Below, piece after piece: positions 61,085 to 64,000 of a DNA stretch of 64,000 nucleotides. A model generated the notes under the pieces. That model saw only the letters and a program-made list of their open reading frames with translations, had not been told where the DNA came from and did not search any database. The stretch's first letter is position 1; the number at the start of each line of letters is the position of its first letter. The stretch comes from Alphaproteobacteria bacterium UBA6038. Lineage in GTDB: Bacteria > Pseudomonadota > Alphaproteobacteria > Micropepsales > Micropepsaceae. The stretch spans positions 5,708-69,707 of the forward strand of contig DIZC01000107.1 in assembly GCA_002429315.1 (NCBI GenBank), given 5' to 3'. Made by a program: the position numbers and the translations under genes.

Positions 61085-63187
61085 TCAGAGCGCGGCGCCC
61101 AGCTTCAGCCACACGCTGCGGGCGGGCAGCAAATAGAAGGACTGGCTGCCGAACTCGCTGGCCGAAACCGGCTCGCGCCGGTCGGTGAGATTTTCACCTT
61201 CGAGCGACAGCTCGTAGCGGCCGAGCCGATATCCGAATGTGGCATCCAGTGTGGCGTAAGCACGGGCCGGCGCGGTGTTCGCCTCGTCGAGCCAGCGGCG
61301 GCCGACATAGGCCGCGACCACGCTTGCGCGCAGGCCGTGCGGCGGCGCGTACAGCAGCCCGCCGGAAGCCAACACGTGCGGCGATAGGATCAGCTGGTTT
61401 CCGGCGGCGTTCACAGGATTGCCGGACTCGTCCACCGTGACGAAGCGCACAAATCGCGCATCGTGATAGGCGAGGTTGCCGGCCAGCGCGAGATCCGGCG
61501 CGAGTTCGTAGCGCAATTCGAGCTCGGCGCCTTTCAGGCGTTCCCTGGCGGCATTCTCCAATCCGCCGGTGAGGGGATTGGGCACGACCAGTTCGGCAAA
61601 ATTCTCCAGGAACAGCTCGGCCCGATAGAACAGGCGTCCACCGGCGAGCGCGCCTTTGAGGCCCGCCTCGTAGATTTGCGCCGTCTCCGGCTGAAGCACG
61701 TCCGGCGTGTAGTCCGGCCCGAAATCGATGGCTGCCGGTTTGAAGGCGTTGCGATAGTCGGCATAGAGCACGGCTTCGTCCGCGGCGCTGCTCCAGGCGC
61801 GATAGCTGGCGCCGATGGTTCCTGAGAGGCGCACGACGGCCTGCTGCGCGTGCGCGGATTCATCGAACGCGGAGTCGAATTCGTCGAGGCGCGCGGATGT
61901 CTTGCGCTCGCCCGTCTCGTTGAGCCGCAGACCGGCGATGACGTCCCAGCGGTCGTCCGGCTTCCAGTCGGCTTGCGCGTATTCGCCGATGAACAGGCGG
62001 CGGTCGGCGATAGTGTTGATCTCGTCGACGTGGAGGCGCGCGGTGGACGGCGGAAGCGTAAGCCCGTCGAGCGGCGCGTAATATTCGCCGTTGCGGCTCG
62101 TCTGATGCCCCATGCCGTAAAGCGCGTCGGCTCCCACAACCAGCGTAGCGCCGGCGCCGATCTCGGCCGCGACATGGGTATCGAAGTAACCGTCGTCGAT
62201 GCCGCGGCGCTGGTTTTGTGAATCCGCGTTGGGCGTGCCGTCATCGACGAGATCCGGACGCAGGAAACCGCGAATGTCGCGGATGTCGGAATGGGCGAAG
62301 GACGCGGTGGTGTCCCAAACGCCGAGCGGCGTGGGCTGGGTGTAGCCCAGCGCCAGATGATAGCGCCGTTCGCCGATTGTCGCGTCGGCGGGATTGTAGT
62401 TGGCGTTGCGCGGGGTGATCCCGTTAAGGCGCGTTCCGACGCGCACGACCGGGCTCGGCGGCACGTCGTCCACCAGCGTCACATCGGCATCGAGCCGCAA
62501 CGTGCCGCGCCCCGTCTGTAAGGCGCCGCGGTAGAGCAGCTTGCCGTCGCGGACTTCCTCCCGCCGGTCGGCGAAACCGACGCTGTCGTCGGCGACGGCG
62601 AGCGAATGCGCGTAGCTCTCGCTCCCCGGCAGAACGAACGCCGCGGAGCCGCGATAGGAATCGTAGCTGCCGTAGGCGGCTTCGGCCCAATCGCTCGCTT
62701 CGCCGGCCGGATAGTGCAGCACCTGGACCACGCCCACGAAGGAGGTTGCGCCGTACATCACCGGGGCGGCGCCTTTCAGCACCTCGATGCGCTGCACGTC
62801 GCTGAGGTCGAGGGTGGAGATGGCGGGGTTGAAGGCGCCGCCCCACGGCACGCCGTCCACCACCAGCAGGAAGGCATCGAACTCGTGCAGGCCCCAGAAC
62901 GACGGCACGGCGCTGGACGGTCCGGCATCGCCGCCGGCCGGCGCCTCGACGCCGGGAACCAGGCTGAGCGCGCCGCGCAGGTCGGTGGCGTCGCGCAAGG
63001 TCAGCTCTTCTCCCGAAACGAGGGAGATATCGGCCGGGACTTCGTCGATGGCCTCCGGCGCGCGCGTGGCGGTGACGACCACCTGCTCGCCGCGCTCCTC
63101 CGCCGCCGCGCCGCATGGAAACGAGGCGAGGCCGATCAACGCTGCTGTCCAGATCGACCGCACACCCACCGCTCGCGTCCATCGCAT
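61085..63187 (-). CDS. TonB-dependent outer-membrane receptor
   Basis: A 700-aa receptor from ATG 63187 with a signal peptide (SIWTAALIGLASFPCGAAA). The TonB box-like EQVVVTATRAPE opens the plug domain, which has DLRGALSLVPGVEAPAGGD and IEVLKGAAPVMYGATSFVGVVQVL. The beta-barrel ends in the aromatic LLPARSVWLKLGAAL. Substrate (siderophore, vitamin or sugar) unknown. It diverges from the beta-lactamase-family gene by about 120 bases. Confidence 0.92.
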   Translation of the reverse strand: MRWTRAVGVRSIWTAALIGLASFPCGAAAEERGEQVVVTATRAPEAIDEVPADISLVSGEELTLRDATDLRGALSLVPGVEAPAGGDAGPSSAVPSFWGLHEFDAFLLVVDGVPWGGAFNPAISTLDLSDVQRIEVLKGAAPVMYGATSFVGVVQVLHYPAGEASDWAEAAYGSYDSYRGSAAFVLPGSESYAHSLAVADDSVGFADRREEVRDGKLLYRGALQTGRGTLRLDADVTLVDDVPPSPVVRVGTRLNGITPRNANYNPADATIGERRYHLALGYTQPTPLGVWDTTASFAHSDIRDIRGFLRPDLVDDGTPNADSQNQRRGIDDGYFDTHVAAEIGAGATLVVGADALYGMGHQTSRNGEYYAPLDGLTLPPSTARLHVDEINTIADRRLFIGEYAQADWKPDDRWDVIAGLRLNETGERKTSARLDEFDSAFDESAHAQQAVVRLSGTIGASYRAWSSAADEAVLYADYRNAFKPAAIDFGPDYTPDVLQPETAQIYEAGLKGALAGGRLFYRAELFLENFAELVVPNPLTGGLENAARERLKGAELELRYELAPDLALAGNLAYHDARFVRFVTVDESGNPVNAAGNQLILSPHVLASGGLLYAPPHGLRASVVAAYVGRRWLDEANTAPARAYATLDATFGYRLGRYELSLEGENLTDRREPVSASEFGSQSFYLLPARSVWLKLGAAL

Positions 63188-63305
63188 CAGGCGTCCGCTT
63201 GTCCCGTCGATTCGGATGTCTGTCAAAGCCGCGCGGCGTCGGCAAGCGAGTGGACGCCGCGGGCGCGGCGCGATACATACTTGCCGTAGTAACCGAGGGG
63301 CCCCC

Positions 63306-64000
63306 ATGTTGCATCGTCGCATGGTTTCGAGCGCCGGGCTTTGCGCCGGACTGCTCGCACTTGTGGTTCTTCCGCCGGCCGCAACGGCCCGGCCGAAGCC
63401 GCCGAACGCGCAGGCGCAGCGGATCGTCACCGCGTTCAAGGACTGGGCGTCGCGCTGGGGCGTGCCGAACGGCAGCATCTCGATCATGAACGGCACGACC
63501 TTGCTCGGCGCTTCCGGCCTCGGCACCTACGGCGCCAACAAGATCGAGCCGGTGGCGAGCGAATCGAAGGCGATTACCGCGGTGTGCATCGCGCAGCTGG
63601 TGGAAGCCGGTCAGTTCACCTTCCAAACGCAACTGAAGAACCTGCTCGGCTCGTACTTCCACAAGCATCCGCCGGTGGACGCGCGCGCAAAGACGATCAC
63701 GGTTGCCCAATTGCTTACCCATTCGAGCGGCATCACCTACGATCCGTCGCAGGGCGATCAAGGCGGTGCCATCGAGCAGCTGCCGCACAACAAGACCAAT
63801 CTCGACAAGCAGGCGACGATCACGTTTTCGCAGAATCTCGGCGCAACGCCGGGTTCAAGCTACTACTACAACAACATGAACTACGCCCTGCTCGGGCTGA
63901 TCATCGAAACCAAGACCGGGGCCTACGAAAACCACTGCAAGAATTCCGTGCTGGCGCCGGTCGGCGTAACCGACGCGGTGCTCAATCCGTCATGGCGGGT
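63306..64000 (+). CDS. Serine hydrolase, beta-lactamase family (partial)
   Basis: The frame runs from ATG 63306 (GAGGGG 5 bases before) off the window end; 231 residues are visible. It has a signal peptide (LCAGLLALVVLPPAATA), the SxxK motif in PVASESKAITAVCIAQLVEAG and a YxN-type motif in YYYNNMNYALLGLIIETKTG. This is the class C / penicillin-binding-like serine hydrolase fold. It may act on peptides or esters; resistance activity is not implied. Confidence 0.85.
   Translation, partial: MLHRRMVSSAGLCAGLLALVVLPPAATARPKPPNAQAQRIVTAFKDWASRWGVPNGSISIMNGTTLLGASGLGTYGANKIEPVASESKAITAVCIAQLVEAGQFTFQTQLKNLLGSYFHKHPPVDARAKTITVAQLLTHSSGITYDPSQGDQGGAIEQLPHNKTNLDKQATITFSQNLGATPGSSYYYNNMNYALLGLIIETKTGAYENHCKNSVLAPVGVTDAVLNPSWR

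Overview
The window looks like the chromosome of a GC-rich alphaproteobacterium. The pointers are the purC-purS-purQ-purL-bolA-grxD gene order, the zeta-type F1-ATPase inhibitor (DUF1476), the ExoY/WecG exopolysaccharide genes and the short intergenic inverted repeats of that class. The genus cannot be fixed from sequence alone. No database search or calculation was run. Family names come from motifs read in the translations.

Layout. 1-8.9 kb: an exopolysaccharide locus. A tightly overlapping minus-strand operon (initiating sugar transferase, WecG-type transferase, flippase, two GT2 enzymes, polymerase/ligase) is followed by a polysaccharide deacetylase and a divergent UDP-sugar dehydrogenase. 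8.9-11.8 kb: an accessory patch with a nuclease-NTPase gene and a GIY-YIG-like gene. 11.88-37.84 kb: a mobilizable genomic island of about 26 kb. 37.9-64 kb: host genes, namely rpsD, a heparinase-like lyase, purine biosynthesis, glutaredoxin/BolA, a FAD/PQQ oxidoreductase pair, a DUF1778/GNAT toxin-antitoxin pair, MATE, purB, a molybdenum oxidoreductase, a TonB receptor and a truncated beta-lactamase-family gene.

The central observation concerns the island. It sits inside the anticodon loop of a host tRNA-Leu(UAA) gene. The 3' half of that tRNA lies at 11832-11891 and the 5' half at 37828-37866 (both minus strand). They share the 10-bp core TTTTAAGTCC, and joined they give a complete 89-nt tRNA with perfect acceptor and anticodon stems. 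Neither junction restores the tRNA. Next to its integrase the island carries its own, different tRNA-Leu(UAA) gene (35472-35787), interrupted by a group I intron of about 228 nt at the same place in the anticodon loop that the integrase uses. A straightforward reading is that the island destroys the host tRNA, supplies a replacement, and the intron keeps the replacement from being an integration target.

The island also has a MobQ relaxase with an RSF1010-like oriT, a coupling-type ATPase split over two overlapping frames, a second small tyrosine recombinase, tandem DUF736 genes and a defence-like cargo: nuclease-TPR protein, Dcm + GHKL-ATPase/nuclease + Vsr, and an AbiE-type toxin-antitoxin pair. 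A repeated module (GIY-YIG-like gene, small gene, about 100-bp repeat, then a different large nuclease-fusion gene) occurs on both sides of the left island end and suggests an exchangeable defence slot.
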